Shown: positions 41,701-51,763 of the stretch, in pieces | Layout: the number at the start of each line of letters is the position of its first letter | Numbering within the stretch: the first letter of the stretch is position 1 | From: Shinisaurus crocodilurus | Lineage: Eukaryota; Chordata; Lepidosauria; Squamata; Shinisauridae | NCBI GenBank assembly: GCA_021292165.1 | Contig: CM037877.1 | Span: forward strand, 31,260,197 to 31,324,196 | Length of the DNA: 64,000 nt | Direction: 5' to 3' | Made by a program: the position numbers and the translations under genes | Notes under the pieces: generated by a model | The model's input: the letters and a program-made list of their open reading frames with translations, nothing else | The model's database searches: none | Told to the model about the DNA's origin: nothing

Positions 41701-42466
41701 AATATTTATATGGAAACTGCTTAGAGATTTAAAAAAAATATCTAGCAGTGTATAAATAGTACAAACAAACAAATAATTGAAATGGTCAGAAACAGCCTGT
41801 ACAGGTTGGAGGGATAATAGGTTCTCTGAACATTTTCATGCCGATTTGTTAGAACACACCAAAGTTATAGGCAGCAGAAGGCTGGGTCTCTCATTGAAAG
41901 CAATAGGAAATGAAAACAAATGGGAACAAAGAAAACAAATGAACTAATTCCAAATCAGTTATGAAAGCAAATGAAATGCAGATAACCAAATGATAGAACT
42001 GTTAATAGCAAAAGTAAATGGCACAATTAAACATTTTTCTTTGTAGAGCCCCAGGCAGAATAACTACGCCAGAGTAATCCAATTAGTTTACTGCCGGTTT
42101 GTTTTAGTTATCCCCACCCCACCCCCAAATATGCCACTCTGACCTTTCTTCTTCAAGGATTTATTGCTTCAGCCTGCTCTCTTGCAGTTTTCCTGCCTTC
42201 TATCTACTTTTTTTGTGTACAGGTCAATTGCAGCAGCCTCAAATGGTTTTCTTCATCCATGAGAGTTTGTAAAGGCAGAACATTGCTAGTATGTGACATC
42301 AAGGCCACAGAAGATGTATAGGATGTGAACAAACGTACTTCTTTTATAGTGGAAAAAGAGACAGTTATCTGCTAGAAAAGCAGATGCCTCTCCACTTGTT
42401 ATTTATTTATAGTTATAGGGTGGCCTATAAATAGTACATCAAAAAAACCAAAGTGCTTCATCAGCA
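41701..42466. other. No firm feature
   Basis: A weak L2-like terminus ('ctagcagtgtataaatagta') lies near 41,742. The rest is single-copy in appearance. Confidence 0.35.
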
Positions 42467-42474
42467 AGTGCAAG

Positions 42475-43162
42475 CAGGACCGGTGCAGGGCAGTTTGGCG
42501 CCCTAGGCTAAATTATATTTAGCGCCCCCCCTCGTGCCGTGGGGGGGGCTCCGGAAAGCAGCCCTGCTCTCCAACCTCCCGCCCCCCCCGCCGCCACCGG
42601 ACCCCCCCCCGCACGCTGCCGCTGCCACTGCCGCCCCCCCACCTACCTTCCCAGTCCGACGCCTCCTCCGAAAAGGGACCCCCGCGCTCTGTTTTTGGCC
42701 GGGGGAAACCAGAGCAACAGGGCTGTTTAAGCCCTGTTGCCCTGGTACTTCCCGCCAAAACAGAGCGCGGGCGGGGCTCCGGAAACAGCACGGAGAAGGT
42801 AGGTGTCGGGGGGGGGAGGCGGCGCGGAGGAGAGTTGAAGCGAAGCGAAGCGAGGCGAGGGGGGGGAGGCGGCGCGGGGGGGGAGGCGGCACGGGGGGGG
42901 GAGGCGGCGCGGGGGGGAGGCAGCGCAGAGGCGAAGCGAGGCGAGGTGGGAGGCGGCGCGGAGGTGAGGCAAGGTAGGGGGGAGGCGCCCAGGCTCGGCC
43001 CCACCACTACTCCGGGCGCACTTACCTGGCTTTCTCGGAGAGGAGGGCGGGCGGGCAGGGCAGGAGCGCACCGGCAGCGAAGAGGAGCGCAGCGTTCTGC
43101 GCCCTCTTCCGCTACGCGCCCTAGGCAACCGCCTAGTTGGCCTAGCGGTAGCGCCGGCCCTG
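42475..43162 (+). mobile_element. hAT-type MITE, family A copy 3 (688 bp, GC-rich)
   Basis: It starts 'caggaccggtgc' and ends 'gcgccggccctg', with the exact 8-bp duplication agtgcaag at 42,467-42,474 and 43,163-43,170. Compared with the 166-172 bp copies it has a GC-rich insert containing an ~87-bp hairpin (42,683-42,769) and a 'ggaggcggcgcgggggg' minisatellite (about 42,812-42,960). The frames of up to 271 residues are due to GC richness and the repeat. It appears to interrupt the LINE that continues at 43,170. Confidence 0.92.
42683..42769. repeat. Long hairpin inside hAT family A copy 3
   Basis: 'cgcgctctgtttttggccgg' pairs with 'cccgccaaaacagagcgcg', and inside it 'gagcaacagggct' with 'gccctgttgcc', leaving a very short loop. 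It is possibly an older hairpin element captured by the MITE. Confidence 0.8.
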
Positions 43163-43170
43163 AGTGCAAG

Positions 43171-44090
43171 CTAACCCTTTGGTGATGCCATCTATCCAGC
43201 TTGGCGGGACAATACTGGAATATGGCGATCATTTTCTCTATCTTGGCAGCTATCTTTCTGTTACAGCTAACATCGACAGTGAAATCCAACATCGTTTGAG
43301 CTCCGCAAGTGCCGCATTTTCTCGAATGAAACATAGAGTGTTCGAGGATCGGGATATTTGTAAGAAGACCAAAACACTGGTTTGAGCCATTGTATTACCA
43401 CTTATGTAGCCGGCGAAACATGGACTTATCTATAAACGGCACTTCCCCTCTTGAAAGGTTTCATCAACGTTGCAGTCCGGAAAATCCTGCGAATACTTGG
43501 GAAGATAGACAAAACAAATGTCCAGTTTACTAGAGAAGTCAAAGAATACTAGTAAAACAAATTGAAAAATGAGCCTTCAACCCAACTCAAGTGTACTGGG
43601 GTCATGTTGTTCTATTCCTGACGGCCGTCTCCCAAAGCATTACTTACTCCCAACTCAAGAGGTAAAAGCGGAATATCGGTGGTCAATATAAGAGGTTTAA
43701 AGATGTTCTTAAGGCTAATCTAAAAAAATGCAATATAAACATCGAAAACTGGGAAGCTCTGGCCCATGAACGATCTAAATGGACGTTGGCCTTTCACAAA
43801 GGTTCCATGGACTTTGAAGAAGCCCGAGTGCAAGGTGAAAGGGAGAAACGTGCTAAGCGAAAAGCATGTAAAATGAATCCTTTACAGGACCATCTTCTAT
43901 CTGGTAACCTGTGTCCTCACTGTGGGAAGCTGTGTGGATCTAGAATTGGCCTCCACAGTCACTTACGGACCCATCGCTAGAGTCTACACAATCTTCTTTA
44001 GAATTTCCTCCTTTTATCCCGGAAGACAATCTTACTCGGTCACGAGTGATCGCCTGATGATGATGATGATGATGATACATACATACTAGA
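43171..44090 (+). mobile_element. Zinc-finger LINE, copy 2 (RT C-terminal part)
   Basis: The frame at 43,164-43,385 has 'FLYLGSYLSVTANIDSEIQ', 'ASAAFSRMKHRVFED' and 'DICKKTKTLV', the conserved block after the RT domain in LINEs of the RTE-like type. After stops and shifts, 43,786-43,980 gives the C-terminal basic stretch and C2H2 finger (C43, C46, H59, H63). The 3' end is (GAT)n at about 44,058-44,080. The reading frame is broken several times, so it is inactive. Its upstream part may lie left of the hAT insertion at 42,475. Confidence 0.85.
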
Positions 44091-44110
44091 TATAGGGCCA
44101 CCCTCTAACA

Positions 44111-44208
44111 CAGTGTTCTCCAACCTTGGGTCCCCAGATGTTTTTGGCCTACAACTCCCAGCATGCCCCAGCCAAAAACATCTGGGGACCCAAGGTTGGA
44201 GAACACTG
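44111..44208. mobile_element. Hairpin MITE, hAT-type, internally deleted (98 bp)
   Basis: Ends as in the 24,004 copy ('cagtgttctccaacc' and its complement), with the exact 8-bp duplication ctctaaca at 44,103-44,110 and 44,209-44,216. The loop and the inner half of the right arm are missing, so only one 'ctacaactcccagcatgcc' (44,149-44,167) remains. Confidence 0.95.
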
Positions 44209-44387
44209 CTCTAACAGGAGTTCTCTGGGTGGCTTACAGGATAAACACAAGAACAAGTTAAAACAGTAATTGCAAATACAATAAAATTAATCAAACAAAA
44301 CACAACTCTAGAGTCAAAAAGAACCCTCTGAAAACAGAGAGCAGAGGAACACAACTCAGTGAAATCAAGGGTGCAACTAGACAGAGT

Positions 44388-44785
44388 CTAGACGGTTATA
44401 GGAAAATTCAGAGTCCCAGCTCTGAGCTCGGAAAAGCGCTCTGCGGTTGGAGCTGAGACTCTGAATTTGGAGAGCTTTCCCTCCACCCTCACAACTGGTG
44501 TGGTTCTTTCCATGCTGGCTGCAGCTTCAAGGTCATAAGACCGACCTCGGAGCTGGCATGGGTGGGCAGTTCTGGGTTGCAGGAGGGGAGGAGTGAGACC
44601 CCACCAGGATACGATGTATCCTGGAGGTGCCTCAGCCTGTCCTCCTCGCAAGCAGGGGCAAAAGACATAGACAGCCGAAATCAGCTAAGTCTTTTGCAGG
44701 GCGGGAGAAGCACAGAGGTGACCTTCACCTCTGCGCTCCTCCTGACCTCAATAGGATGCCTGTAATCTTCTAAGTTTGGAACATT
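44388..44785. mobile_element. MITE family C copy 2
   Basis: It shares ordered blocks with 39,593-40,045, including the hairpin 'ccaccaggatacgatgtatc', the pair 'gaggtgaccttcacctc' and 'aggatgcctgtaatc'. An additional inverted pair, 'aaattcagagtcccagctc' and 'gagctgagactctgaattt', lies at its left end. Confidence 0.65.
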
Positions 44786-45189
44786 AGGGGCAGCCACATT
44801 GGATCATGCTGTAAGCCAGTTAAAAACATAAAGCAAAGGAATAAAAATTCAGAGAAAGGGTTCAATTCAGCATCATTGTTTCATCAGCAGCAGGTTACTG
44901 TTGGTGAAATGGGACTTCCGTGTCCTCTCCTCTCCCCTGCAACACCCCGCACACTCTCCAAATCTCCTCCTGAGTGTCCCCCAATCCCCAGGAGCAGATT
45001 TAGAAAGTGGCAGGGGGATGCAGTGGGAGAAGAGGATGTGGAAGTTCCATTCCACCAGTGGTATCCTTCTGTTGGTGGGATGAAGATGCTGGCCCCAAGC
45101 CCTAAAATGGGATGAAACCACCACAGAAATTTAAAAGCTTGCAAAAATAAAAATATCTTTGCCTGGTGCCAGAAAGACATTAAAATAGG
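44786..45189. other. No recognised feature
   Basis: About 400 bp. The overlapping frames of 79-98 residues on both strands have no recognisable pattern. Confidence 0.35.
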
Positions 45190-45740
45190 TGTCAGATTGA
45201 CGTCGCTGGAGTGGGCATTCCACAGCTAGGGGCCAATGCTACAAAGAGCTTTCATGCATGGCACTCAGAGAAGGGCCTCAGATGATGGCCTCAGGACATG
45301 GGTAGGCACATGCCTGAAGAGGAAATCCTTCACATACTGAAGTCCCAAGCTTTAGAGATTTTTTAAAAAAACAGCAACAACCCAGCACTATGTTTGAAAA
45401 CAGTCCAGGAGTCATTGAAGATGATAAAGTACTGGCATGATATGTTCATAACACTTGGACAGCCTTTCCAGAAGGACTATGGTTGATAGCATTCAAAGCT
45501 GCTGAGAGATCCAGGAGAATCAACAGGGTCACAGTCCCCCTGCCTCTCTTCCAGCTCTCTTTTTGCTTGAGGTGGCCTTATCTTATTGTTTGTGAATCCC
45601 ACTGCTGGTAAATATTAAACAATAAAAATGTTATTTTTAATATCGGTATGTGAATCACTTGGAATTTTTTTTTACTTTAAGTGGTATATAAATATTATAA
45701 ATACTGTAAATAAATATTATGAACTGATATTCATTCAATA
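45190..45740. repeat. Degraded LINE 3' UTR followed by an L2-like terminus
   Basis: 'ggcattccacagctaggggc', 'cagagaagggcctcagatga' and 'gctgctgagagatccaggag' are phrases of a widespread reptile LINE 3' UTR. An L2-like end with 'agtggtatataaatattata' follows at 45,640-45,725. Whether this is one element or two I cannot tell. Confidence 0.5.
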
Positions 45741-46089
45741 ATAGCACCAGCACACCTGAGGGAAAGCTGGTAAGGTAGCCATGGACCTTTTGGTTGAGGG
45801 AGATGCCATGCCAGAAAAGAGAATAGGCACAAGATGTCAAGTCACTCTATCCCTTAATTGGCATGTCAAACCCTCAACACCATTCTTCCCCATACTCAAA
45901 CCCATTCTTAAAGGGGAAACCTGTCCTTCCCCAGTTTATTCACAGAGTTTCCCAGGCATAGTGCTCAAATCTCACAGAGCAAGCTAAGATGTAGTGTTAA
46001 AAGGAAGGCCCCCCCAAAGCAGTAGTTAACTATTTGGAACCAATAGGATTCACAAACAACAGAATAAGGCCACCTCAGGCAAAAAGAGA
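45557..46089. repeat. Inverted pair of ~50-bp arms, 430-bp spacer
   Basis: 45,557-45,605 ('ctctttttgcttgaggtggc' to 'tttgtgaatcccactg') is the reverse complement, with few differences, of 46,037-46,089 ('gattcacaaacaacagaata', 'aggccacctcaggcaaaaag'). It is either one element opened by later insertions or two opposed copies of an unknown repeat. Confidence 0.65.
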
Positions 46090-46232
46090 ATTTTCAAACA
46101 AAATAAAACATGGGAAACATAAAATAAAAATAAAACATAAAACATAAAACAACAAAAATAAAAATTCTCCTCCTGCTCTTTCTCTCACTTGACTATTTTC
46201 CATAGTTTCTCGATTGGCTTGATTGGCTTGAA

Positions 46233-46437
46233 CTCAGGAGATCCGGGTTCTAATCCCCGCTTGGCCATGAAACTCACTGGGTGACTTTGGGACAGTCACG
46301 GACTCTCAGCCTAACCTACCTCACAGGGTTGTTGTGAGGATAAAATGGAGAGGAGGAGGATTATGTAAGCCGCCTTGGGTTCCTTGCAGGAAAAAAGGCG
46401 GGGTATAAATATAATAAATAAAATAAAATAAATAAAT
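46233..46437 (+). mobile_element. Sauria-type tRNA SINE, 5'-truncated
   Basis: It begins within the tRNA-like head ('ggagatccgggttctaatcc' carries the B box) and continues through 'cactgggtgactttgggaca', 'cacagggttgttgtgaggat' and 'gccttgggttccttgcagg' to an (AAAT) tail. The A-box end is missing. Confidence 0.9.
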
Positions 46438-46577
46438 AGTAGAGGGAGATTGATTTATTTATTTATTACTTATTTAAAAGACTTATATATCACCCTTCAG
46501 CATAGCGTCCCAGGCACTTTACTAAAATATTAGACATAGGTTTGCACCTTTTAGTCTTCATCTCCATCTGAAACAAT

Positions 46578-46916
46578 GACTGGGTTCAGACAACATGATA
46601 ACCCACACTCAAGGGTTGAGTATGGGTTGAGTGTGGATGTCGTTGAACCATGGGATTCTTGAAATGTGGGTTATTGTGTTGTCGGAACCCAGCCAAGATA
46701 ACAAACCATGGTGAACCACCCACAGTTCACAACCCAACAACAAACCATGAGTTCTCTTCATGGGTTGTTTGTGGTTAACAAGCCATGGCTTGTTAGCACA
46801 GCTGGGTTCAAAAACATGATACCCACATTTCCACAACCCATGGTTCAATGACAACCCACACTCACTCAACCCATGCTCAATCCTTGATTGTGGGTTATTG
46901 TGTTGCCTGAACCGTC
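46578..46916. mobile_element. TGGGTTCAGACAACA inverted-repeat element
   Basis: The left end 'actgggttcagacaacatga' is inverted with respect to the right end 'attgtgttgcctgaacc'. The interior has 'aaccatgg' and 'gggttg' units in both orientations, as in the 19,178 element. The flanks share 'caatg' only. The 86-residue frame is an effect of the repeat. Confidence 0.7.
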
Positions 46917-47082
46917 AATGCCTATGTGCGTATTCAGCATTTATACCCCACTTTCTAACAAGCACTCAAGGAGACATTCAGTCAAAATAAAACAATTCAC
47001 AATTACAAAAATGAAATACGGTATCAATAATATCAATAGTTGTGCATATTCATCCCTGCTTCTGTTTTTTCCTTCCTTTCTT

Positions 47083-47118
47083 CCCACCTCTCCTTCTCCT
47101 TCTCCTTCTCCTTCTCCC
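47083..47118 (+). repeat. (CTCCTT)n microsatellite
   Basis: Four to five 'ctccttctc'-type units. Confidence 0.9.
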
Positions 47119-48045
47119 ATTCTCACTCTCACCTTAGGCAGAAAGCTCCTTAGAACAGGAACCTGCCCTTTCTTTTGGGCTCTTTTTATTCTGTAATGCA
47201 CCATGTATATATGTGGTACTATGATGATGATAGTGATAATCTAGGCTTGTATAATGCAGCAGGAGCTTGTTGTCCAAACTTTAGAATGTATATTGGACAC
47301 CACTTCCATTCGGGGCATTCAACCCTTTCTTTTCTAGTGTCCAGGAATGATGACCCTCTCAATAGATGATCATCAGAGTGCTTTGTATCTTCAATACAAA
47401 TAAGCTGTGATCGCCATTTAAAATTCACTTTATAGTTTACAGAAGTTCATTCCTGCTTGACTTCTCTGGTTCCATGACAAATGATGAATGAACATTGCTT
47501 TTTTAGAATGGAGATCAGAATTGTACCCTTTTCCTTGAGTTTCACATCAGGTGTTCTACCATCGGTGTTGAGTTTGTTCCCGTCCCAATTCAAATGACGA
47601 GATTTTAATCAGTGCAAAATGCCACAATGTGATGTGTGTGTGCGGTAGCATTGTTTTGCTCTGCTGGTTATTGCCATCTTTTTCATCTATCAGAGGAGAG
47701 AGCTCTACAGCAGGCCAAGACTTCAAAAAGCAACAACACAATAATCCCGCTCCATCGCTATGGGAAGCAGTAAGCATTAAGCTAGATAAAGTACAGTCTT
47801 CTGTTTAGAGTTTAGAGAACAGATTGGAAAGCATATCGATGCAACCAACTAATCTGGGCTCTAATGCCAAGGCTACTGAAAAGCAAATTGAAGCTAATGG
47901 GAATAAAGCAGCATCCAATGAGAAGCATGCCCTCAAGTGAACAATACAAAAAAACACTAAAGCTCTCTTAATCTTTTATGCTCCATGCAAGAAGTATGTT
48001 AGAAACATATCAACAGATGCAGTCCTGCACTGTTCAGTGGCTTAC
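47119..48045. other. Single-copy DNA
   Basis: About 900 bp with no repeat. 47,440-47,760 is free of transposons and of balanced composition, and may be conserved non-coding DNA. Confidence 0.3.
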
Positions 48046-48134
48046 AGCACAATCCTGTAATATGTCTACTCAGATGTAAGTCCCATTGAGTTCAAACATA
48101 CCTACTGTCAAGTAAGTAAATAGGGTTGTGATGA
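48046..48134. mobile_element. Harbinger-like MITE remnant
   Basis: 'gcacaatcctgtaatatgtc', 'tactcagatgtaagtcccat' on the left and 'gtaagtaaatagggttgtga' on the right follow the family seen at 40,318. TTA is present on the left flank only. Confidence 0.65.
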
Positions 48135-48637
48135 TTGGTGGCTGATTAGACCACCAAGCAAACCCAAACCTAAAACTGCACGTTACTTTGCAGTTCTGTG
48201 ATTGGAACACCTAATCTATTTTTTCTTCAACAAAACCACTTGTGGGTAGGGGTCTCAGGGAAAGGGGAGGGGGGCACACTATGCTCTGGCTGCTGAAGCA
48301 TCAGGCACCAGCTCAGTGCGGCGCTAGGTGGCCCCTTTGCTCTCCCTCCCAGCCAATCAGGAAGTAGCTGGGAGGGAGGTGGCAGAATTCCACTAGGACA
48401 GACCAGAGGGAGAACTGTGTCTCTCTGGTCTGCCAGAAAAGTATTTATGTGTAGGCCACGCAAGGGCCCCACCATTGTGTTTTCCTCCTTACCTGAACCT
48501 ACTGCCCTCTGTTTTTTCTGCTCTAAAGTTAACACCTGTAACACTGTTTTGGATTGCTCTGGGTGTTCACTTAGTTGCTGGTTTGGACAGGAAAGGAATT
48601 TTACCCAGGTTCACAACTGGCTACAAGAGCCTGGGGT
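48135..48637. other. No recognised feature
   Basis: About 500 bp. The 105-residue minus frame is not protein-like. Confidence 0.35.
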
Positions 48638-48725
48638 GTTAAGAACATAAGAAGAGCCCTGCTGGATCAGACCAAAGGTCCATCTAGTTCACACAGTGGC
48701 CGACCAGCTGCCCACTAGATCCCAC
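48638..48725 (-). mobile_element. CR1 3' end, short
   Basis: Minus strand: it starts with the 'ttatgttctt' tail, then 'ggtctgatccagcagggct', 'ctagatggacctttggt' reversed, and 'ggccactgtgtgaactagat'. It is truncated after about 88 bp. Confidence 0.85.
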
Positions 48726-48837
48726 AAGCACGACATCATAGTCTCCAATTGCCCTGAAAATGCCTGGACCCGAAAACCCTTAAGCCATCAGGGCTTCTCA
48801 CTTTGTCATGCAGAGTCCCAAATTCCCCTGCCTCCCC

Positions 48838-48942
48838 CAACTGCAAGCTACTTAAAGGGGCCATGGGCAAAACTGCAGCTAAGCTTGCAGTATTAGCTTA
48901 GCTGCAATTTTGCCCATGGCCCCTTTAAGATAGCTTTGCTTA
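48838..48942. mobile_element. Long hairpin, 34-bp arms and 11-base loop
   Basis: 48,851-48,884 ('cttaaaggggccatgggcaa' onward) is the reverse complement of 48,896-48,929 with one mismatch. Weaker pairing continues outward ('gcaagcta' with 'tagctttgc'). The loop is 'ttgcagtatta'. I see no TSD. It is probably a MITE, but no other copy is in the window. Confidence 0.8.
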
Positions 48943-49002
48943 GGCTCGAATGCAGTAAGCAGGGAAGGAACAGATATTGCTAAGCTGGGAGGGCCAGGCG
49001 AG

Positions 49003-49028
49003 GATGTGTGTGTGCGCGCGCACACGCA
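49003..49028. repeat. Alternating (TG)n(CG)n(CA)n run
   Basis: 'tgtgtgtgtgcgcgcgcaca' is a self-complementary purine-pyrimidine alternation of a type that can adopt Z-DNA. Confidence 0.85.
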
Positions 49029-49864
49029 TGCTCTACCTGCTGCCTCAGCTGAATGTTGCTGTGGAAAAGGGATTAGCTGGGTGAAAGCCTGGACTGATGG
49101 GAGAGGTGAATGAGGGAATTTATCACATGATTCCTATCTTTATATTGCCAAAGATTTTATTTCCTAAGAGAGCTGACTCTTTGCCTCTAACAGGTGAGTT
49201 TACAGTGTCAGAAGGAAATGCAAGAAACTTCCCCTTCTCTCTGAAGCTCCATGTTTGGAGGCGTGAGGTGGGTGGGTAAGATTCACCTGCTGAATTTGTG
49301 CCAATCCTGACCATTTTAAAACAAAAAGAAAGAGATTGCCCTGCAAGCACTGACCCCCCCCCCTCCATGAAAAACACCAGATATCAACAATTAAGGGTTT
49401 AAGTAAGGCAAATATATATACATAGGCATGTGTTGTTGTTTGTTGTTTTGCCTTCATCATGGCAAACTTTTAATGTTGATATTCATAGACTTTGTAACAT
49501 GTACCCAGGGACTGTGGGTACCACTGTCACAACTTTGATGTAATAATCGAAGGGCACCAGGGAACCAGGCATGATCCTTTGCTGAGAAGGAGCAGAGAGA
49601 GTTCCTTTTAAAGGCCTCAGGGGTAAAACAAGGGCCTGGCAACTTCAAGCATGGCCACTAGCACGTCATCCTTCAGGTGGTGGGGGTGACAGCTGCTGGA
49701 ATGGCTGGGACCCCCACCTTCTCAACTTAAACCCAAACAGCAGCTTGGGCAATCATTTCTGTCAGCACTTGGGTTGACAGAAACTGGATCCTTGCCCAGT
49801 GTACCATGCCTTTGCCCCTGTGAAGCTGTATCCAATCAAAGTTGTGGCCTCTGCTTTCACCTAA
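49029..49864. other. No recognised feature
   Basis: About 800 bp of single-copy-looking DNA. Confidence 0.35.
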
Positions 49865-50347
49865 AGGTCTTGTGTCTGGCATATTCTGGACACCACACTT
49901 TAAGAAGGATTCAGATAAATTGGAACGAGTTCAGAGAAGGGCAACAAAGATGATCAGGGGACCAGAAACTAAGTCTTATGAGGAAAGATTGAAGGAATTG
50001 GGTATGTTTAGCCTTGAGAAGAGAAGACTGAGGGGAGATATGATAGCACTCTTCAAGGGTGGTCACACAGAAGAAGGCCACAGCCTGTTCTCTATCATCC
50101 AAGACTGTAGGACATGAAATAACAGGCTTAAGATATAGAAAGGCAGATTTTGGTTGAACATCAAGAAAAACTTCCCAACGGTCTGATAAAGCAGACAAGG
50201 GAACCAACTGCCTAGGGAGGTGGTGGGCTCTCCATACCTGGAGGTATTGGGCCGCTGGACAGTCATCTTCAGGGATGCTTTAAACTGGATTCCTGCACTG
50301 AGCAGGTGTTGGACTTGATGGATCCTTCCAATTCTATGTTTCTATGT
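49865..50347 (+). mobile_element. CR1 LINE 3' end, ATTCTATG-tailed
   Basis: The frame at 49,842-50,117 contains '[16 protein letters not shown]' and '[20 protein letters not shown]', the C-terminus of CR1 reverse transcriptase. The 3' UTR has 'cctgcactgagcaggtgttg' and ends 'ccaattctatgtttctatg', the standard CR1 terminal repeat. It is 5'-truncated and interrupted by a stop. This is the same type of tail that the 5S-SINE carries. Confidence 0.9.
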
Positions 50348-50350
50348 TGT

Positions 50351-51763
50351 TTCCCATCTGCTCACTGCTGCAATGTATGTCTTTTTTTCTCCCACCTCCC
50401 CGGCTCACATATCTAATGAATATATTAATACATTTCTTCCTAGGAAAACAAACAAACGCAGCTCCACAGCATTCAACCCTTGGACCTCATAACAAGTGTA
50501 AAACAATAGATGTCTCTCTTTCTCTTCCTCTGTAGAAGCTCAAATCAAATTAAATGACAAGCCCCAGTTGTCTTGTCCTCATTGCAGTCTTGTTGTTTCT
50601 AAGATGAAAATCTCTTCTTCGTGGTGGTGGTGGTGGGGAGTGGGTAGGGGGGGGAAGAGATTTTTGTCCCTTGTTTTCTTTCTGAAGGGCAAGTGTCATG
50701 ATGAAGTTCGATGTGATTCCATTGCTCATTCATTAAGCTGTGTGTGTGTGGGGGGGATGTAATAGCTTGGCATTGAATTAGGCAGGCTGCTGATATTTCA
50801 TGGTAATGAGTAAATTAGAAGTTAGGTCTTAGTTACCAATAAGGGATTGTCAGAAACAAAGCAATGCCTTCTTGATACAAGGAAAATGTGACTTTCTGAA
50901 GTCGCTGCAAAGGCGCATGCAAAAGCACAATATACCCCTGGAGCTTGTCTTTCGGCCCCTGATTGGCCCACAAGTCTTTTTATTTTATTTTTTTGATGAT
51001 AACAATTCCAGTTGCTCTGACCATGCCACTCACTTATTGATTCTTAGGGAATTCTCTGACCTGCCATCTAGAGCAGTGTATGGAGAAAATGGCAAATCAT
51101 GAATTTTAATGCTCGTTGAAGATTATGCCACTTGATGTGAGCGTTTTCTAAGAATGTTCAAGATGAGAAATAGATTTTCAATAGCCCGGCTTCTGCCTTC
51201 AAGTGACTTTTCAAGTAAAGTCCCCCCCTCCACTTCTTTTCTGTCTCTTTCCCCCCTCAACATAGTTCATTGCTACAATTATGTGACTTTTCAGTCCCAA
51301 TTTCTTACAGCAAGGGAAGATAAATGGGTAGCAAAATCCTATAAATTCTGGTGTACTCCCTTCTGCTGGTCTTGCAAGACACTGCTATTTCTCAGAAGTT
51401 AAGCTTTTCAGTTACACTGCCTTCTTGCCCCATATTTGTTCACTGTTACACTGCCAGAAAACAGGTAATGTGCTTTGTAGCATGGAGTAGCTTTATAGAT
51501 TCTTAAGTCCCAAAGAGAACATTAGGATTGGTAGCCTGACTCCTGCATAACATGGACAATAAACACCATCAAGTCTGATAAATTATTGAAATAGAGCATT
51601 GGCAGGCAACTTTGTTCTGCAGCCACCATCAATGTCACCCTCCCAAATATTCTAAAATATTGGGGGCAGAGGGAAATGCATACTTACTTTGGTTTGCATT
51701 GCTAATAGATAAGAAAATAAGATTTTCACTCTACATTTTCTGGGTGGCATTGATAAGGATGTA
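50351..51763. other. Single-copy DNA
   Basis: About 1.4 kb without a gene. 50,830-51,200 is repeat-free and looks like possible conserved non-coding DNA. 51,600-51,665 has a weak hAT-like 'ggcaggcaactttgttc' phrase. Confidence 0.35.

Noticed and set aside
42503..43334. Long frames (up to 271 residues) on both strands
   Set aside because: They lie in the GC-rich, G/C-run-filled interior of a hAT MITE. Low stop-codon frequency and a minisatellite explain them, and no protein pattern is present.
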